In this document: positions 38,812 through 51,179 of the stretch, piece after piece
How positions within the stretch are numbered: the first letter of the stretch is position 1
Layout: every line of letters starts with the position of its first letter
Origin: Herminiimonas arsenitoxidans
GTDB lineage: Bacteria; Pseudomonadota; Gammaproteobacteria; Burkholderiales; Burkholderiaceae_D
Assembly: GCF_900130075.1 (NCBI RefSeq)
Contig: NZ_LT671418.1
Coordinates: forward strand, 186,001-250,000
DNA length: 64,000 bases
Direction of reading: 5' to 3'
Translations under genes and position numbers: made by a program
Notes under the pieces: generated by a model
The model's database searches: none
Told to the model about the DNA's origin: nothing
The model's input: the letters and a program-made list of their open reading frames with translations, nothing else

Positions 38812-39981
38812 ATGCAGAAGTTTCGGACCGCATTAAAAGTTCTGTCTGTTGGCTTACTGTTTGCAACGGCAGGGTGTTCTGTTTTGTCTTCGATGAATCC
38901 GTTTGCGAGCAAACCATCGACGCGTAACGCGCCAGCTGCACTGGTTGAGATCAAGCAGCCGACATTGAATGCGCGCACTGCGTGGTCTGCATCGGTTGGT
39001 AAGGCCGGTAACTATGCGTTTACGCCAGCATTGGTTCGAAGCGATATATTTACTGCGGCAGCAGACGGTACGATTACACGTATTAATGCGACAAATGGAC
39101 AATCCGTCTGGCGCATCAATGCCGGCATGCCATTGACGGCCGGTGTAGGCAGTGATGGTGAAACGATAGTCGTTGCAGGTGAAAAAGGCGTTGTGCTGGC
39201 ATTCGATGGTCAAGGCAAATTACGTTGGAAGGCGCAAGCCAGCAGCGAAATATTGTCTACACCTGCAGTAGGACAAGACACGGTCGTTGTACGTAGTCTG
39301 GACAATCGTGTAGTTGCGTATGATGCAGAAACAGGCACACGCAAATGGTTTGTACAACGTACGGCACCGCCGCTGACATTGCGTACATCGCCAGGCATGA
39401 CGATTGCCAATGGCAATGCGTATATCGGTTTGGCTGGTGGTCGCTTGTTGGCTGTGGCATTGAGTACGGGTGCTCCACGTTGGGAAGTTGCTGTAGGTGA
39501 TCCACGCGGTACGACAGAACTTGAACGTATTGCTGATATCTCCGGCGCACCTTTCGTAGCTGGTCGCGATATTTGTGCCGTGTCTTATCAAGGACGCGTT
39601 GCGTGCTTTGATGTAGTCAGCGGTACGCCACGTTGGGGTAAAGCATTTTCCAGCGATGTCGGTGTGGATGTTGATGAACGCGCAGTGTATGCGGCGAATG
39701 AGCGGGGCGAATTGCAGGCCTTTGCACGCGATACAGGTACCAGCTTTTGGCAGAACGATCAGTTGAAAAACCGTCGTCTGTCGACACCGATTTCCTCCGG
39801 TCGTGCAGTTGCAGTCGGAGATTATCAGGGTTATATCCATTTTTTCTCTAAAGAAAATGGCTTGTTGTTGGCACGTGTGAGTACTGATGGCAGCCCGATT
39901 CTTGGCGTGCCGGTTCTCGCTGGTGCGAATTTTATTTTTCAAACTCAATCAGGAACATTGGTCGCAATTGCGGCTGAGTAA
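38812..39981 (+). CDS. bamB: outer-membrane assembly lipoprotein BamB
   Basis: The start at 38812 has the best site (AAAGGAAAAGAG in front); an ATG at 38794 touching the yfgM stop is the alternative. The 389-residue protein has a lipobox (FATAGC, Cys at about 22) and eight PQQ-like beta-propeller blades, seen as repeated W/AxDxxTG-type strands such as [21 protein letters not shown] and [11 protein letters not shown]. It is a subunit of the BAM complex that folds outer-membrane proteins. der follows after 8 bases. Confidence 0.94.
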   Translation: MQKFRTALKVLSVGLLFATAGCSVLSSMNPFASKPSTRNAPAALVEIKQPTLNARTAWSASVGKAGNYAFTPALVRSDIFTAAADGTITRINATNGQSVWRINAGMPLTAGVGSDGETIVVAGEKGVVLAFDGQGKLRWKAQASSEILSTPAVGQDTVVVRSLDNRVVAYDAETGTRKWFVQRTAPPLTLRTSPGMTIANGNAYIGLAGGRLLAVALSTGAPRWEVAVGDPRGTTELERIADISGAPFVAGRDICAVSYQGRVACFDVVSGTPRWGKAFSSDVGVDVDERAVYAANERGELQAFARDTGTSFWQNDQLKNRRLSTPISSGRAVAVGDYQGYIHFFSKENGLLLARVSTDGSPILGVPVLAGANFIFQTQSGTLVAIAAE

Positions 39982-39989
39982 AACATTTG

Positions 39990-41333
39990 ATGAAGCCGGT
40001 TATTGCACTTATAGGTCGACCTAACGTCGGCAAATCCACGCTATTCAATCGACTAACCCGGTCGCGTGATGCGTTGGTCGCCGATCTTCCGGGCTTGACG
40101 CGTGACCGGCATTACGGCGAAGGCCGTGTGGGCGAACGTCCTTTCCTGGTGATTGACACCGGCGGTTTCGAGCCTGTTGCCAAAGAAGGCATCATGCATG
40201 AAATGGCCAAGCAGACGAAGCAGGCCGTGGCGGAAGCCGACGTCGTGATCTTTATCGTTGATGGTCGCCAAGGTCTGACACCTCACGATAAAACCATCAC
40301 AGATTTTCTGCGTAAATCCGGTCGTTCGGTGATGCTGGTCGTGAACAAGGCCGAAGGCATGAAGTACACGATGGTGACCGCTGATTTCTATGAACTTGGC
40401 ATGGGTGACCCGTATGTGATCTCTGCGGCTCATGGTGACGGCGTTAACGATTTAGTTGAGGAATCGCTGAATATCGCTTTTGCGCAGCGTCCGCCGGAAG
40501 AGGAGCTTCCTGAATCCAAGGATCGCAGCGTTCGATTGGCGATTGTCGGTCGTCCGAATGTCGGAAAATCAACACTGGTCAATACCTTGCTGGGCGAAGA
40601 ACGCGTCATCGCATTCGATTTGCCTGGCACTACACGCGATTCAATCGAGATTCCGTTTGAGCGTGATGGCAAGCAGTACACTCTGATCGATACCGCCGGC
40701 ATACGTCGTCGCGGCAAAGTGTTCGAAGCGATCGAGAAGTTTTCAGTCGTCAAAACCTTGCAATCCATTTCTGAAGCGAATGTCGTGCTGTTGCTGTTGG
40801 ATGCGCAGCAGGATATCTCCGAGCAGGATGCGCATATCGCTGGCTTCATATTGGAGTCGGGTAGAGCGTTGGTTGTCGGCGTGAATAAATGGGATGGTCT
40901 GACCAGTGATAGACGCGACGAGATCAAGATTGATCTGGAACGCAAGCTGGGCTTCCTTTCGTTTGCGAAAACGCATTTTGTCTCCGCGCTGAAATCCAGT
41001 GGTATCGGTCCTATGATGAAGTCAGTTGATGGTGCTTATGCTGCGGCGATGTCGAATTTGTCGACGCCTAAGCTGACACGTGCCTTGATTGAGGCAGTTG
41101 AGCATCAACAACCACGTCGCAAAGGCTCTATCCGTCCTAAATTGCGTTATGCGCATCAAGGCGGCATGAACCCACCGATTGTTGTCATTCACGGCAATGC
41201 ATTGGATGCGATCGACGCAAATTACAAGCGCTTCCTGGAAAAACATTTTCGAGAAACTTTTTCGCTGGTTGGGACTCCACTACGTATCGAGTTGCGTTCT
41301 GGGAAAAATCCTTTCTCGCGTTCGGAGAAGTAA
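39990..41333 (+). CDS. der: GTPase Der (EngA), ribosome assembly
   Basis: 447 residues with two G domains in tandem: first P-loop [15 protein letters not shown] (about 8-22), DxxG in DTGG, NKAEG; second P-loop [16 protein letters not shown] (about 188-203), DTAG, NKWDG. A KH-like C-terminal domain (about 355-445) follows. It is essential for 50S subunit maturation. I took the ATG at 39990; the TTG just before is not needed. Confidence 0.97.
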   Translation: MKPVIALIGRPNVGKSTLFNRLTRSRDALVADLPGLTRDRHYGEGRVGERPFLVIDTGGFEPVAKEGIMHEMAKQTKQAVAEADVVIFIVDGRQGLTPHDKTITDFLRKSGRSVMLVVNKAEGMKYTMVTADFYELGMGDPYVISAAHGDGVNDLVEESLNIAFAQRPPEEELPESKDRSVRLAIVGRPNVGKSTLVNTLLGEERVIAFDLPGTTRDSIEIPFERDGKQYTLIDTAGIRRRGKVFEAIEKFSVVKTLQSISEANVVLLLLDAQQDISEQDAHIAGFILESGRALVVGVNKWDGLTSDRRDEIKIDLERKLGFLSFAKTHFVSALKSSGIGPMMKSVDGAYAAAMSNLSTPKLTRALIEAVEHQQPRRKGSIRPKLRYAHQGGMNPPIVVIHGNALDAIDANYKRFLEKHFRETFSLVGTPLRIELRSGKNPFSRSEK

Positions 41334-41441
41334 GGCGATTTGGCGAAAAAGTCTGAAATCGATTACATTCCAATAGGTAAGACTCTTGAAAAAAAGCAAG
41401 ATGCCTCAACCTCTTAAACACAACAACACACTGGAGCTGTC

Positions 41442-41678
41442 ATGACCAACAAAGGGCAACTGTTACAAGACCCATTCCTCAATGCTTTACGCAAAGAGCA
41501 TGTTCCCGTTTCGATTTATCTCGTTAACGGCATCAAACTCCAAGGTCATATCGAATCCTTTGATCAATACGTGGTTTTATTGCGTAATACCGTCACGCAG
41601 ATGGTTTATAAACACGCAATTTCGACCGTCGTTCCTGCACGTGCCGTGAACCTGAGCCTTGAATCAGAAGCTGAATAA
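41442..41678 (+). CDS. hfq: RNA chaperone Hfq
   Basis: 78 residues with the Sm1 motif ([24 protein letters not shown] at 9-32, including the Gln/Phe-type uridine-binding residues) and the Sm2 [12 protein letters not shown] segment. The C-terminal tail is very short (NLSLESEAE), so a long disordered tail as in E. coli is absent. It pairs small RNAs with mRNAs. The hfq-hflX-hflK-hflC order is the classical one. Confidence 0.98.
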   Translation: MTNKGQLLQDPFLNALRKEHVPVSIYLVNGIKLQGHIESFDQYVVLLRNTVTQMVYKHAISTVVPARAVNLSLESEAE

Positions 41679-41713
41679 GACCCGTGTAATCCAGTTGCTG
41701 GTGCGGTATTAAT

Positions 41714-42832
41714 ATGCGCGCAGTACTGGTAGGCCTTGATTTTGGCAAAGGCGATTTCGCTGCAAGCCTAGAAGAACTTTCCCTTCTTTCCAGATCGGCC
41801 GGTGCCGATCCGATCATGACGATCACAGGCAAGCGTTCCAGTCCGGACGCGGCCTTGTTTGTCGGGTCGGGCAAAGCAAATGAAATCGCTGATGCGATTG
41901 TTGATCATGAGCTTGATATTGTTATTTTCAATCATGCCTTGTCGCCGGCGCAGCAGCGTAACCTTGAGCGTCACCTGAAAGTGCGTGTAGTTGATCGCAC
42001 CAGCTTGATTCTGGATATCTTCGCTCAGCGTGCACAAAGCCATGAAGGTAAGGTTCAAGTTGAATTGGCACAGTTGCAACATCTTGCAACGCGCCTGATA
42101 CGCGGTTGGACTCACTTGGAACGGCAAAAGGGTGGTATCGGTTTGCGCGGCCCGGGTGAAACGCAGTTGGAAACAGATCGTCGTTTGCTGGGTGATCGCG
42201 TTAAGGCTTTACGTGCCAAGCTGGAAAAATTACACAAGCAACGTGCAACACAACGCCGTGCTCGTGGTCGCAATAATGCATTTTCTGTTTCCTTGGTTGG
42301 TTATACCAATGCAGGGAAATCGACCTTGTTTAATGCGGTAGCCAAGACCAAGGTATTGGCAGCTGATCAGTTATTTGCGACATTAGATACTACCTCGCGT
42401 CGCATTTATCTGGGTGAAGCCGGTAATGTGGTGATTTCGGATACGGTAGGTTTCATTCGTGAGTTACCGCATCAACTGGTGGCAGCATTTCGTGCCACCT
42501 TGGAAGAGACAATTCATGCTGACTTGCTATTGCATGTTGTCGATGGTGCCAGTCCGGTTCGTATGGAGCAGATCGAGCAGGTAAATATGGTGTTGCGTGA
42601 AATTGGCGCAGATCATATCCCGCAAATTCTGGTTTGGAACAAGATTGATGCCGCCGGTCTGGAACCTGCTTTAGAGCGTGATGAATATGATAAAATTCGT
42701 CGTGTTTTTATAAGTGCCCAGACTGGAAGTGGATTGGATCTATTGCGTGAAGCAATAGCCGAATGCGCAAAAGAGCGCGCCGCTGGATTTGAAGATGTGT
42801 CATTAGTTGCATCTGACGACGTCAAGATATAA
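41714..42832 (+). CDS. hflX: GTPase HflX, ribosome rescue/dissociation factor
   Basis: 372 residues: N-terminal HflX domain (about 1-190) with GSGKANEIADAIVD and the GGIGLRGPGETQLETDRR loop (about 138-155), then a G domain with P-loop GYTNAGKSTLFNAV (about 196-209), the DTVGFIREL switch II, and NKID. HflX splits stalled or heat-damaged ribosomes. It begins 35 bases after hfq and precedes hflK. Confidence 0.96.
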   Translation: MRAVLVGLDFGKGDFAASLEELSLLSRSAGADPIMTITGKRSSPDAALFVGSGKANEIADAIVDHELDIVIFNHALSPAQQRNLERHLKVRVVDRTSLILDIFAQRAQSHEGKVQVELAQLQHLATRLIRGWTHLERQKGGIGLRGPGETQLETDRRLLGDRVKALRAKLEKLHKQRATQRRARGRNNAFSVSLVGYTNAGKSTLFNAVAKTKVLAADQLFATLDTTSRRIYLGEAGNVVISDTVGFIRELPHQLVAAFRATLEETIHADLLLHVVDGASPVRMEQIEQVNMVLREIGADHIPQILVWNKIDAAGLEPALERDEYDKIRRVFISAQTGSGLDLLREAIAECAKERAAGFEDVSLVASDDVKI

Positions 42833-42882
42833 GAATTACTTGGCATTCCAACTTATTGTTTTTCAGCCCGGACCGCAAAAGA

Positions 42883-44187
42883 ATGCTTGTTTCCCTACTC
42901 AAAAAAATTGGTTTGAAGTTCTCGCTCAATGACCCTCGTTGGGGTCGTGGTTCTGATGATAACAACAAGAACCAGAATCAAGACGGCAAACGGCCGAATG
43001 ATGGTCCGCCTGATTTGGACCAACTATGGCGCGATTTTAATCAACGCTTGAGCAACCTGTTCGGTAATAAAAAAACCGGCGGTGGCGGCAATGGCGGCGG
43101 TGATTCTGGTGGCGGCATGAACTTCAAGCCGGACATGAAGGGTGCCGGTATCGGTGCCGCGGTAATCGCAGCCATCGTGGCATTTTTGTGGCTGGTCAGC
43201 GGCTTCTTCATCGTGCAAGAAGGTCAGACCGGCGTGGTCATGACTTTTGGTAAATTCAGCCATATGACGCCTGCCGGTTTTAACTGGCGCTGGCCTGCGC
43301 CGATTCAAAGTCACGAGATTGTGAACGTTTCACAAGTCCGTACGGTTGAAGTCGGTTATCGCGGCAACGTCAAGAACAAACAGCAGCAAGAATCGCTGAT
43401 GCTGACTGAAGATGAAAACATCATCGATATTCAGTTTGCTGTGCAGTACACATTGAAAAATGCATCCGATTGGATATTTAATAATCGTGAGCATGAAGAA
43501 ATGGTCAAGCAAGTCGCGGAAACCGCAATGCGCGAAGTCGTTGGTCGCAGCAAGATGGATTTCGTGTTGTATGAAGGTCGCGAAAAAATTGCATTCGATA
43601 GTAGCCAGTTGATGCAGCAAATCGCTGATCGTTATAAATCCGGCGTACAGATTACCAACGTCACGATGCAGGGCGTACAACCGCCAGAACAAGTGCAAGC
43701 GGCATTCGATGATGCGGTTAAAGCAGGACAAGATCGCGAACGTCAAAAGAATGAAGGCCAGGCTTACGCAAACGATGTGATTCCTCGCGCACGTGGTGCA
43801 GCATCGCGTCTGATGCAAGAGTCGGAAGCATATCGTTCAAGTGTTACTGCGAATGCGCAGGGTGAGGCTTCGCGCTTCAAGCAAGTATTGGTTGAATATC
43901 AAAAAGCGCCTGCAGTGACGAGAGATCGTATGTATCTCGAAACGATGCAGAAAATTTTCTCAAGCACTACTAAGGTCATGGTCGATTCAAAAGGTAGTAA
44001 CAACCTGCTTTATTTGCCGTTAGATAAATTGATTGCTCAAACTGCTGCGCCAGCTTCGGCGGCTAGCGATGTCGCAGCGATCAGACCGCCTGCATCGTCT
44101 GTGCCACCACCGGACACGACGGCATTAGAGGCGCAGGAGTCTCGTGCGCGTGAGAGCCGTAATTCACGTGATCGGGAGGTACGATAA
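42883..44187 (+). CDS. hflK: FtsH protease modulator HflK
   Basis: I prefer the ATG at 42883 to the TTG at 42856 because relatives start near MxxLLKKxxxxFSLNDPRWGRG. The roughly 434-residue protein has a Gly/Asn/Asp-rich cytoplasmic front, one transmembrane helix (about 92-113) and an SPFH/prohibitin domain outside (about 115-330), ending in a Pro/Ser/Arg-rich tail. With HflC it forms a cage around FtsH in the inner membrane. Its stop shares one base with the hflC start (TAATG). Confidence 0.95.
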   Translation: MLVSLLKKIGLKFSLNDPRWGRGSDDNNKNQNQDGKRPNDGPPDLDQLWRDFNQRLSNLFGNKKTGGGGNGGGDSGGGMNFKPDMKGAGIGAAVIAAIVAFLWLVSGFFIVQEGQTGVVMTFGKFSHMTPAGFNWRWPAPIQSHEIVNVSQVRTVEVGYRGNVKNKQQQESLMLTEDENIIDIQFAVQYTLKNASDWIFNNREHEEMVKQVAETAMREVVGRSKMDFVLYEGREKIAFDSSQLMQQIADRYKSGVQITNVTMQGVQPPEQVQAAFDDAVKAGQDRERQKNEGQAYANDVIPRARGAASRLMQESEAYRSSVTANAQGEASRFKQVLVEYQKAPAVTRDRMYLETMQKIFSSTTKVMVDSKGSNNLLYLPLDKLIAQTAAPASAASDVAAIRPPASSVPPPDTTALEAQESRARESRNSRDREVR

Positions 44188-45077
44188 TGAATCGCCTTAT
44201 TTCTTATGTCATCGTTGCGGTGATTGCGGTTGTGGCCTTGTCCTCGACCTTGTTTGTGGTTGATCAGCGTCAGTACGCAATCGTGTTTGCTTTGGGTGAA
44301 GTGAAAAGCGTCATCAGCGAACCTGGCTTGCATTTCAAATTGCCGCCACCGTTCCAGAACGTCGTCTTTTTGGATAAACGTATCCTGACGTTGGATACAC
44401 CTGATGCAGATCGCTTTATTACTGCAGAGAAGAAAAACATTCTGGTCGATGCGTTTGTTAAATGGCGCATTGTTGATCCACGTTTGTACTTCGTCAGCTT
44501 TAGTGGCGACGAGCGTAGTGCGCAAAATCGTATGGCGCAAATCGTCAAGGCATCACTGAATGACGAAATTACCAAGCGCACTGTGCGGGAAGTGATTTCC
44601 GGTGAGCGCGGCAAGGTGATGGACGGCATTCAGAAAAAAGTAACTGAAGAAGCTAAGCAAATCGGTGTCGAGATTGTTGATGTCCGTCTGAAGCGCGTCG
44701 ATTATGTAGAGCAAATCAATGCATCGGTTTTCGATCGGATGAAATCGGAGCGTGCACGTGTTGCGAATGAATTGCGTTCGACCGGTGCTGCGGAATCTGA
44801 AAAAATTCGTGCAGATGCAGATAGACAGCGCACCGTGATTTTGGCGGAAGCTTATCGTGATGCAGAGCAGATTCGCGGTGAGGGCGATGCCAAAGCATCG
44901 CAGATTTATGCGCAGGCTTTTGGACAAAGTCCCGAGTTCTACAAGTTCTATCGTAGCCTTGAGGCATATCGCGCCAGCTTTAAAACGCGTAACGACATGC
45001 TTGTGATTGATCCTAATTCTGAGTTCTTTAAATATTTCAAGAACCCAGGAGCGAGTGGAGCTGCCGCGAAGAAATAA
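44187..45077 (+). CDS. hflC: FtsH protease modulator HflC
   Basis: 296 residues: N-terminal signal-anchor helix (about 4-26) and an SPFH domain with VVDQRQYAIVFALGEV and the ERARVANELRSTGAAESEKI helix typical of HflC. It is the partner of HflK. A strong terminator stands 36 bases after the stop, closing the der-hfq-hflX-hflK-hflC run. The small DUF2065 gene usually found between hflC and hisZ is not visible. Confidence 0.96.
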   Translation: MNRLISYVIVAVIAVVALSSTLFVVDQRQYAIVFALGEVKSVISEPGLHFKLPPPFQNVVFLDKRILTLDTPDADRFITAEKKNILVDAFVKWRIVDPRLYFVSFSGDERSAQNRMAQIVKASLNDEITKRTVREVISGERGKVMDGIQKKVTEEAKQIGVEIVDVRLKRVDYVEQINASVFDRMKSERARVANELRSTGAAESEKIRADADRQRTVILAEAYRDAEQIRGEGDAKASQIYAQAFGQSPEFYKFYRSLEAYRASFKTRNDMLVIDPNSEFFKYFKNPGASGAAAKK

Positions 45078-45112
45078 TGTAGGGCTGTCGTAAAAGCGAT
45101 ATACCTGTACTT

Positions 45113-45155
45113 TGCATGAAGTGATTTTTCATTCACTTCATGCAGTTTCTTTTTG
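45113..45155 (+). terminator. intrinsic terminator after hflC
   Basis: TGCATGAAGTGA (45113-45124) and TCACTTCATGCA (45133-45144) form a perfect 12-base stem with an 8-base loop, followed by GTTTCTTTTT. The remaining gap to hisZ (to 45299) shows no supported gene. Confidence 0.85.
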
Positions 45156-45299
45156 TGGCGACTACATGCATAAACGCAAATGAATTTCTCGGCAGACATG
45201 ATCTGATTTTGGATTTGACTGCTGCCAAGTACCTTGGTGATATGGGCTTGATATATGCCATATCTCCTTTTCTTTTTTCTGACTACTTAGTTTCCCGTC

Positions 45300-46451
45300 A
45301 TGCCAAATTGGCTATTGCCTGAAAATATTGCTGATGTTTTGCCGTCTGAAGCGCGCAAAATTGAAGAACTGCGTCGCGTCATTCTCGACAACTTCCACCT
45401 GTACGGGTACGAACTTGTGATGCCGCCAATGCTGGAGTATCTCGATTCATTATTGGCCGGCGCCGGGCATGACATGGATTTACGTACCTTCAAGTTAGTC
45501 GATCAGTTATCTGGTCGCACCTTGGGCTTACGTGCAGATATGACAACGCAAGTAGCGCGTATCGATGCGCATTTGCTTAATCGTGCCTCAGTGACACGTC
45601 TTTGCTATTCCGGCAGCGTATTGCATACGCGCCCAAATGGTTTGCATGCGACACGCGAGCCTTTGCAGATTGGAGCTGAAATATACGGTCACGCCGGGCT
45701 GGAAGCGGATGCAGAAATCCAGGAGTTGGCGCTGGCTTCTCTGGCTTTGGCTGGTTTTACGCATGTGCGCTTGGATTTATGTCACGTTGGCGTGTTGCGC
45801 GCCATTATCGAAAATGACATAAACGCGCAAAAAGACGAGGGCGCACTGTATACTTTCTTGCGAGCGAAAGATGTTCCTGCGCTGGAAGAGATTACAGCTT
45901 CGTACGACGCGGAATCGCGCCGTGCCTTGCTCGCTTTGCCTAGCTTGTACGGCGATGCAACAGTACTTGACCGTGCACGCAAAGAGTTGCCGGCATTGCC
46001 TGGTATCACCAAAGCACTGGATGAGTTGGCTGCACTGGTCAAGCTGGCCGGTGAGGCGAGTGTGACTATCGATCTGGCGGATCTTGGTGGATACCAATAC
46101 GAGAGCGGAGCGATGTTTGCGATCTACGTACCGGGCTTGCCGAATGCGGTGGCACGCGGTGGTCGTTATGATCACGTTGGTGAAGCATTCGGTCGCGCAC
46201 GTCCGGCCACTGGTTTTTCTATGGATTTACGCGAACTGGCGCGCTTGTTGCCAGTCGCAGAACGCAAACGTGCGATTCGTGCGCCTTGGGGCCGCGAACC
46301 ATTGTTGCGTACAAAAATTGTCGCATTGCGCAAAGCAGGGGAAGTTGTGATTCAAAGCTTGCCCGGCTACGAAAACGATCAGGACGAGTTTGAGTGCGAT
46401 CGCGTACTCGTACTTGAAGATGGCAACTGGATTATCAAAAATTTAGGTTAA
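45300..46451 (+). CDS. hisZ: ATP phosphoribosyltransferase regulatory subunit HisZ
   Basis: 383 residues, similar to the catalytic core of histidyl-tRNA synthetase but without the anticodon-binding domain. [20 protein letters not shown] starts the protein, and motif-like stretches such as [15 protein letters not shown] and [14 protein letters not shown] show the paralogy. With the short form of HisG it makes the ATP phosphoribosyltransferase of histidine synthesis and gives histidine feedback. hisG is not in the window. purA starts 3 bases after the stop, the usual betaproteobacterial neighbour. Confidence 0.95.
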   Translation: MPNWLLPENIADVLPSEARKIEELRRVILDNFHLYGYELVMPPMLEYLDSLLAGAGHDMDLRTFKLVDQLSGRTLGLRADMTTQVARIDAHLLNRASVTRLCYSGSVLHTRPNGLHATREPLQIGAEIYGHAGLEADAEIQELALASLALAGFTHVRLDLCHVGVLRAIIENDINAQKDEGALYTFLRAKDVPALEEITASYDAESRRALLALPSLYGDATVLDRARKELPALPGITKALDELAALVKLAGEASVTIDLADLGGYQYESGAMFAIYVPGLPNAVARGGRYDHVGEAFGRARPATGFSMDLRELARLLPVAERKRAIRAPWGREPLLRTKIVALRKAGEVVIQSLPGYENDQDEFECDRVLVLEDGNWIIKNLG

Positions 46452-47768
<1,317 letters not shown>

Positions 47769-47794
47769 GAAGATTTCACCGGACGGAATGCGCG

Positions 47795-48331
47795 ATGCCA
47801 GAATCAAGCGATAAGGATTTATGGGTTACATGGGATGAATATCACCATGCAATCGAACGTTTGGTTTTGCTCGTGCATGAGTCCGGCTGGAAGTTTGATC
47901 AGGTATTGTGTCTGGCCCGCGGCGGCCTACGTCCTGGCGATGTGTTCTCGCGTATTTTCGATGTGCCCTTGGCGATTTTATCGACTAGTTCATATCGGGA
48001 AGAAGCGGGCACAGAGCAAGGCATACTCGACATTGCCAAACACATCACAATGAGTCGCGGATCGCTGGGGGGCAAAGTATTGCTGCTCGACGATCTGGTT
48101 GATTCCGGCGTGACGCTGGAAAAAGTGCAACGCCATCTTTCCGAGCAATTCCATGCGGTGACAGAAGTAAAGTCTGCCGTCATCTGGTACAAAGCTTGCT
48201 CATCAGTTAAGCCGGATTTCTATCTCGACTATTTACCTAGCAATCCGTGGATACATCAACCGTTTGAAGATTACGACGGCTTGCGTCCGCACCAATTGGC
48301 TGCATGGTTAAAACGAGGTAATGTGGAATAA
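47795..48331 (+). CDS. phosphoribosyltransferase, probably purine salvage
   Basis: 178 residues of the PRTase type I fold. The PRPP loop is VLLLDDLVDSGVTLE (about 94-108) and an ARGGLRPGDVFSR segment (about 42-54) stands near the front. It resembles hypoxanthine/xanthine-guanine phosphoribosyltransferase-like proteins; the base preference cannot be read from the sequence. It follows purA by 26 bases and is probably co-transcribed, which supports a nucleotide role. Confidence 0.85.
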   Translation: MPESSDKDLWVTWDEYHHAIERLVLLVHESGWKFDQVLCLARGGLRPGDVFSRIFDVPLAILSTSSYREEAGTEQGILDIAKHITMSRGSLGGKVLLLDDLVDSGVTLEKVQRHLSEQFHAVTEVKSAVIWYKACSSVKPDFYLDYLPSNPWIHQPFEDYDGLRPHQLAAWLKRGNVE

Positions 48332-48474
48332 GCGCTATTGCGATGCAGTCACTGCCGTGTCATTTTGCGCAGGCAATATTAATTCTTTGAAAATTACAGA
48401 GTGATGATAGGCAAAGAGTTTTGCCAAGATTGAACTGTGAAACACGACTGTGAAAAAATACAGCCTGAAAAAGA

Positions 48475-48504
48475 AAAACCCCGTTGACGAATCAACGGGG
48501 TTTT
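48475..48504 (-). terminator. terminator for tRNA-Leu
   Basis: AAAACCCCGTTGA and TCAACGGGGTTTT form a perfect 13-base stem around CGAA. Read leftward, the stem ends in a TTTTTCTTTTT tract, so it serves the leftward tRNA and perhaps also the rightward PRTase gene. Confidence 0.9.
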
Positions 48505-48511
48505 AATAACT

Positions 48512-48596
48512 TGGTGCCCACGGAGGGACTCGAACCCCCACACCTTGCGGCACATGGACCTGAACCATGCGCGTCTACCAATTCCGCCACGTGGGC
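48512..48596 (-). tRNA. tRNA-Leu (anticodon CAG)
   Basis: Read on the minus strand the sequence starts GCCCACGTGGCGGAATTGG and ends GTGGGCACCA, with the CCA end encoded. The acceptor stem GCCCACG/CGTGGGC is perfect. The anticodon stem CATGG/CCATG holds loop TTCAGGT, giving CAG, which reads CUG codons. The extra arm and the 85-base length fit a class II leucine tRNA. A sigma-70 promoter stands upstream and a terminator downstream, so it is a single-gene transcript. Confidence 0.97.
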
Positions 48597-48612
48597 CTTC
48601 TGAAAGATGAGC

Positions 48613-48640
48613 AGTATAGCGGAACCCTCTTGGAAGTCAA
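48613..48640 (-). promoter_or_regulatory. sigma-70 promoter of tRNA-Leu
   Basis: On the minus strand TTGACT (48635-48640), a 16-base spacer and TATACT (48613-48618) stand about 16 bases before the tRNA start. Both hexamers match the consensus at five of six positions. Confidence 0.75.
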
Positions 48641-48744
48641 CCATCGATTGCATCGAATTTGCATCTTTATCGACTTATTATGCAAACATCGTCGTCGTCC
48701 GTTACACTGACTCCCGTTCTAATAACAATTAACCAAAACAGCTT

Positions 48745-51177
48745 TTGAGCCAATTCTCTTATACCATTCCCAGCCGCGAGGAAATTCTCGGCATCTTACG
48801 TACGGCCACCGGTTCGCACGACGCATCAACACTAGCTACTGCTCTCGGCGTAAAGCCTGATGAGATGGACGGCCTGATGCGCCGCTTGAACGCGATGGAG
48901 CGCGATGGGCAGATCAAGCCCGACCGCGCCGGCAATTATCAACTTGCCCATTCTTCCAATTTTATTGAAGGCCGCGTCAGCAGTCATCGCGACGGTTTCG
49001 GCTTTCTGATTCCAGACGACGCCAGCGCTGATATCTTTTTGCCTGAAAAAGAAATGCAAAAAGTATTGCATGGTGATCGCGTGCAAGCGCGCATCATCGG
49101 TACGGATCGCCGTGGTCGTCCAGAAGGCACCATTGTTGAAGTGGTCTCGCGTGCGAATAGTCATGTGATCGGCCGCCTGCTGAATGAAAACGGCGTCTGG
49201 GTAGTTGCGCCTGAAGACAAGCGCATCGGTCAAGACATCATGCTGGCTGGTTCGCCAGGCAAGGCAAAGACAGGGCAGGTCGTCAGTGTTGAGTTGACTG
49301 AGCAGCCTTCGCGTTTTAGTCAGCCTGTCGGAAAAATTGTTGAAGTCCTGGGTGACATCGACGATCCTGGCATGGAAATCGAAATCGCAGTACGCAAGTA
49401 CGGTGTGCCACATGAATTTTCTGAGGCGGCGAAAAAAGCTGCCGCCAAACTGCCGAGTGAAGTGCGCGCAGTTGATCTGCATGATCGCGTTGATTTGCGC
49501 GATGTGCCGCTGGTTACTATTGATGGCGAAGATGCGCGTGACTTTGATGATGCGGTTTATTGCGAGCCATGCAAAATTGGTCGTGCGGATGGTTTCCGTC
49601 TGATCGTTGCGATTGCCGACGTCAGCAATTATGTGAAGCCGAACGAAGCGCTGGATGTTGATGCACTGGAACGTAGTACTTCGGTGTATTTCCCGCGTCG
49701 CGTGATTCCTATGCTGCCGGAAAAATTGTCTAACGGTTTGTGTTCGTTGAATCCAGGCGTTGATCGTTTGACTTTGGTGTGTGATGCAGTGATTACGACC
49801 AAAGGCGAAATCAAGGCTTATCAATTTTATCCAGCAGTAATTCACTCCGCTGCGCGTCTGACCTATACAGAAGTTGCTGCGATTCTCGGCAATACCAAAG
49901 GTACAGAAGCGGCGAAGCGTCCGGCCTTGGTGCCGCATCTACTGAATCTGTATGGCGTTTATCAAGCCTTATTGCAAGCACGCCATGCGCGCGGTGCGAT
50001 TGACTTTGAAACGACTGAAACTTATATCGTTTGCAATGAAGTCGGCAAGATTGAACAAATTCTGCCGCGCACTCGTAACGAAGCGCATAAGCTGATTGAA
50101 GAGTGCATGTTGGCCGCCAACGTTTGCGCAGCTGATTTGCTGGAGCGTCACAAGCATCACAGCTTGTATCGTGTGCATGCCTTGCCGACCAAGGAAAAAC
50201 TGAATCAGGTACGTACCTTCCTGAAACAAGTTGGTTTGAATCTGGGCGGTGGGGATAAGCCAACTGCATCTGATTATGCAGAGCTGATGCCGAAGATCAA
50301 GACGCGTCCCGATGCTTTGTTGTTGCAAACGATGTTGTTGCGCTCGATGCAACAAGCTGTCTACAGCCCTGAGAATATCGGTCACTTTGGTTTGTCGTAT
50401 GAAGCTTATGCGCATTTCACCAGTCCAATTCGCCGTTATCCGGATTTGCTGACGCATCGTGCCATCAAGGCGATCTTGCAAGGCAAACGTTATGAGCCGA
50501 GAGGCATCGATACCAGCGTGCTGAATACGATGCTGTCGCCTGCCGCGCGCAAGAAGCATGCGCAAGACAAAGCTGAGGGCAAACAGAAGGCAGAAGGCGA
50601 TCTGGCGATCTGGGAAGCCTTGGGCATACATTGCTCGGCAAATGAGCGCCGTGCTGATGAAGCATCGCGTGACGTTGAAGCCTGGCTCAAGTGTTATTTC
50701 ATCCGTGACAAGCTGGGCGAAGAATTCACTGGTGTGATTTCCGGCGTTGCAACCTTCGGTATTTTCGTGCAGCTGGATTCTCTGTTCATCGAGGGTATGG
50801 TCCACGTTACTGAGTTGGGTGCGGATCACTTCAAATTCGATGAGGCGCGTCACGAGCTGCGTGGCGAACGCACCGGCATACGCTACCAACTGACAGATCG
50901 CGTGACGGTGCAGGTCAGCCGCGTCGATCTGGATGCACGTAAAATTGATTTGCGTCTCGTGACAGAGCCGGGCATTCGTACAGTATTGAAGAACGAAGCA
51001 CGTCGCGCTGATAGCGAACATCAACGTAGCCAAAAAACAGAGAAGAAAGGTGCAGCAAAGACAACGTCTGCTGCAGCCGTTCCTGGCAAGAAAGCGAAAG
51101 CCAAACGTACACCGGCTACGCCTAACAAACAGCGTGCACCAGCCGTGCACCCTAAACCAAGTAAGAAGAAGCGATAA
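48745..51177 (+). CDS. rnr: ribonuclease R
   Basis: 810 residues; start codon TTG, chosen because the protein then begins with the [15 protein letters not shown] front seen in relatives. There is an N-terminal winged-helix region (about 8-70) and two cold-shock domains (about 75-230). The RNB catalytic domain (about 255-590) has the metal-binding Asp cluster [13 protein letters not shown] (about 262-274). An S1 domain (about 650-735, [18 protein letters not shown]) and a Lys/Ala-rich tail of about 65 residues follow. It degrades structured RNA 3' to 5'. rlmB begins 2 bases after the stop, the usual rnr-rlmB pair. Confidence 0.97.
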   Translation: MSQFSYTIPSREEILGILRTATGSHDASTLATALGVKPDEMDGLMRRLNAMERDGQIKPDRAGNYQLAHSSNFIEGRVSSHRDGFGFLIPDDASADIFLPEKEMQKVLHGDRVQARIIGTDRRGRPEGTIVEVVSRANSHVIGRLLNENGVWVVAPEDKRIGQDIMLAGSPGKAKTGQVVSVELTEQPSRFSQPVGKIVEVLGDIDDPGMEIEIAVRKYGVPHEFSEAAKKAAAKLPSEVRAVDLHDRVDLRDVPLVTIDGEDARDFDDAVYCEPCKIGRADGFRLIVAIADVSNYVKPNEALDVDALERSTSVYFPRRVIPMLPEKLSNGLCSLNPGVDRLTLVCDAVITTKGEIKAYQFYPAVIHSAARLTYTEVAAILGNTKGTEAAKRPALVPHLLNLYGVYQALLQARHARGAIDFETTETYIVCNEVGKIEQILPRTRNEAHKLIEECMLAANVCAADLLERHKHHSLYRVHALPTKEKLNQVRTFLKQVGLNLGGGDKPTASDYAELMPKIKTRPDALLLQTMLLRSMQQAVYSPENIGHFGLSYEAYAHFTSPIRRYPDLLTHRAIKAILQGKRYEPRGIDTSVLNTMLSPAARKKHAQDKAEGKQKAEGDLAIWEALGIHCSANERRADEASRDVEAWLKCYFIRDKLGEEFTGVISGVATFGIFVQLDSLFIEGMVHVTELGADHFKFDEARHELRGERTGIRYQLTDRVTVQVSRVDLDARKIDLRLVTEPGIRTVLKNEARRADSEHQRSQKTEKKGAAKTTSAAAVPGKKAKAKRTPATPNKQRAPAVHPKPSKKKR

Positions 51178-51179
51178 AA

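Noticed and set aside
45140..45322. 60-codon ORF between hflC and hisZ, where a DUF2065 gene is often found
   Set aside because: The sequence does not look like DUF2065, it begins inside the hflC terminator, has no ribosome-binding site and overlaps hisZ.
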